From assembly GCA_044358815.1 (NCBI GenBank), contig JBIKNH010000001.1:8438-72437 (forward strand): 64,000 nt of DNA, read 5' to 3'. Origin of the DNA: JBAXSK01 sp044358815 (GTDB lineage: Bacteria; Cyanobacteriota; Cyanobacteriia; Pseudanabaenales; Pseudanabaenaceae). Below the pieces are notes generated by a model. That model saw only the letters and a program-made list of their open reading frames with translations, was not told where the DNA came from and did no database searches. Shown piece after piece: positions 62,939-64,000 of this stretch (position 1 is its first letter; each line of letters opens with the position of its first letter). The position numbers were made by a program, and so were the translations under genes.

Positions 62939-63248
62939 GGGTGGGCTACGAAATTTCCTAAATGGAGTTTTTTAACATTCTGCAATGATTAACAGGAAAG
63001 TTAGTCATTGGACAACTATCAGAAGAAAGGGAAGATCTTTTATTCATGAATCAGGGCAATGAATCAAGCAGACCGGATTTCTCAACTCACCCCCAACCCT
63101 ACCTCAAAATTCATTTAGAGTTTATTTAGAGTTTGCTTACAAGATATTACTAGGGCTAAAATTAAATTAATTAGCCCTAGTTTTTCTGCAAATCTAGATT
63201 TAAATTTAGATTTGACGTGTCAATTTCTAATAAATCTGATTTGGAAAC
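62939..63248. other. Spacer with an orphan plus-strand terminator
   Basis: About 310 bases between two minus-strand genes. Apart from the terminator at 63149-63186 and the txlA promoter region, only a 27-codon plus-strand frame (63046-63129) without a proper ribosome site is seen. Confidence 0.4.
63149..63186 (+). terminator. Terminator oriented for a plus-strand transcript
   Basis: ACTAGGGCTAA pairs with TTAGCCCTAGT over an 11-base A/T loop and is followed by TTTTTCT. There is no T-run on the minus strand. No annotated plus-strand gene lies in the 910 bases upstream. Confidence 0.75.
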
Positions 63249-63542
63249 CTAAACTAGTTTGTCAATAGCTTGAGCTAATGCCAAATCTTTTTGGGTAATC
63301 CCTCCAGAATCATGGGTGGTTAAATCGATAGTGACACGGTTGTAGACATTACTCCACTCTGGGTGATGGGCAGAAGTTTCCGCCAGTAGAGCCACCTTCG
63401 TCATAAAACCAAAGGCAGTAATAAAGTCGGCAAAAATAAACTTTTTATTTAACTTTTGATTGATCACGGTCCAGCCCGATAACTGAGCTAAGCCCGCCCC
63501 AATTTCTACATCAGATAGTTTGGCTGTGTTTTGACTGCTCAT
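63249..63542 (-). CDS. phhB: Pterin-4a-carbinolamine dehydratase
   Basis: A 97-residue enzyme that dehydrates 4a-hydroxytetrahydropterins. The family motif is clear: LSGWTVINQKLNKKFIF, then AETSAHHPEWSNVYNRVTIDL with the H-H-P-W set and the HDSGGITQKDLALA loop. The length is typical. In cyanobacteria without phenylalanine hydroxylase such proteins are thought to recycle pterins or to have an auxiliary role in other pathways. It is monocistronic. Confidence 0.93.
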   Translation of the reverse strand: MSSQNTAKLSDVEIGAGLAQLSGWTVINQKLNKKFIFADFITAFGFMTKVALLAETSAHHPEWSNVYNRVTIDLTTHDSGGITQKDLALAQAIDKLV

Positions 63543-64000
63543 TTATTACTCTGTTTTAAAGACTCTTAGTAATTTTATCACTATCACAACCATTTGGTGG
63601 CTATAGTAGTGAAATTCATCATTAATAACTATATTAAAATAGGTTTTAAGATATTGACCTAAATATTTTAATAAAGTAGTTCTGTCCAAGTTATTCAATT
63701 AAAGCTTCTGAATCAAAAATTTTGAATTAAGTAATTCACTGAGATCTAAAGCTTTATAAATAATCTCAAATCATTTAAGCATGGAACCAGATGCCAACTG
63801 CTAGAATACTGTCTATATTGTGTAGGTATTATCGAACTGCATGATCAAGCATCTAATTCCAATTGTTAAAAGGAAAATTGAAACTCAAATTTCTATAAGC
63901 ATATTGAATTATCCTTGCTTAATATTAATATTTCTTGAGAAGATGTCAGCCCTAATCATACATAATATTAATGATTGATTACATTTTGCAATGATAAATA
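63543..64000. other. End of window, no gene seen
   Basis: AT-rich sequence with no plausible ORF or RNA gene. It presumably contains the promoter of the dehydratase gene. Confidence 0.45.

Noticed and set aside
63046..63129. 27-codon plus-strand frame before the orphan terminator
   Set aside because: Ribosome site too far away and no membrane segment or known small photosynthetic protein pattern; kept only as a remark.

Overview
The window is chromosomal DNA from a cyanobacterium. The evidence is the chlorophyll-pathway cyclase AcsF, a Psb32-type thylakoid protein, a cyanobacterial DnaK2-type chaperone, a TxlA/HCF164-like thioredoxin, a PatA-type response regulator, a PFE-CTERM surface protein, an exosortase, a BT1-family transporter and many HIP1 octamers (GCGATCGC, for example near 1254, 17168, 18217, 20566, 42406 and 46698). 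The genus cannot be fixed from sequence alone. A filamentous, motile, non-heterocystous lineage such as Pseudanabaena or a relative is a guess. No rRNA, tRNA or CRISPR array was seen.

Layout. 1-2475: an LCP cell-wall protein and a Psb32-like protein, then a 1.3 kb spacer with repeats. 3772-13966: a complete six-gene chemosensory operon (PatA-type regulator, tandem CheW, HAMP-less receptor, hybrid CheA, CheB, CheR-TPR). It includes the methylation pair CheB/CheR that many cyanobacterial Pil/Tax clusters lack. 13977-15923: mnmG, convergent with cheR.

16402-28209 is an accessory island, entirely on the minus strand. It holds (a) a tight operon of a CrfC/RdcA-like dynamin GTPase, an orphan HicB-like protein, an antitoxin, a PIN toxin, a coiled-coil protein resembling RdcB, and a patatin phospholipase; (b) decayed DUF29 and small ORF remnants; (c) three consecutive two-gene cassettes, each pairing an SMC/OLD-like ATPase with a different nuclease fold (PIN, HNH, TOPRIM). 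The HNH cassette resembles Septu and the TOPRIM cassette resembles split OLD/PARIS systems. A fourth ATPase+PIN pair sits at 48833-50707 behind dedA. The island is the best candidate for an undescribed system, above all the dynamin-patatin operon.

28457-37307: dnaK, an aspartoacylase-like metallohydrolase, a VIT-VWA envelope protein, a TPR protein, a MITE-like element and acsF with a strong terminator. 37308-38821 is a scar region with an IS630 remnant, a small Cys-rich secreted protein and two orphan antitoxins. 38858-42520: a PFE-CTERM protein and a large Calx-beta/RTX secreted protein. 42973-64000 is mostly core metabolism and envelope: a HEAT-repeat protein, dacB-type carboxypeptidase, bolA, a BT1 transporter, dedA, asnB, a CHAT-TPR protein, a DAHP synthase, an exosortase with its partner, txlA-like and pterin carbinolamine dehydratase genes, separated by several repeat-bearing spacers.
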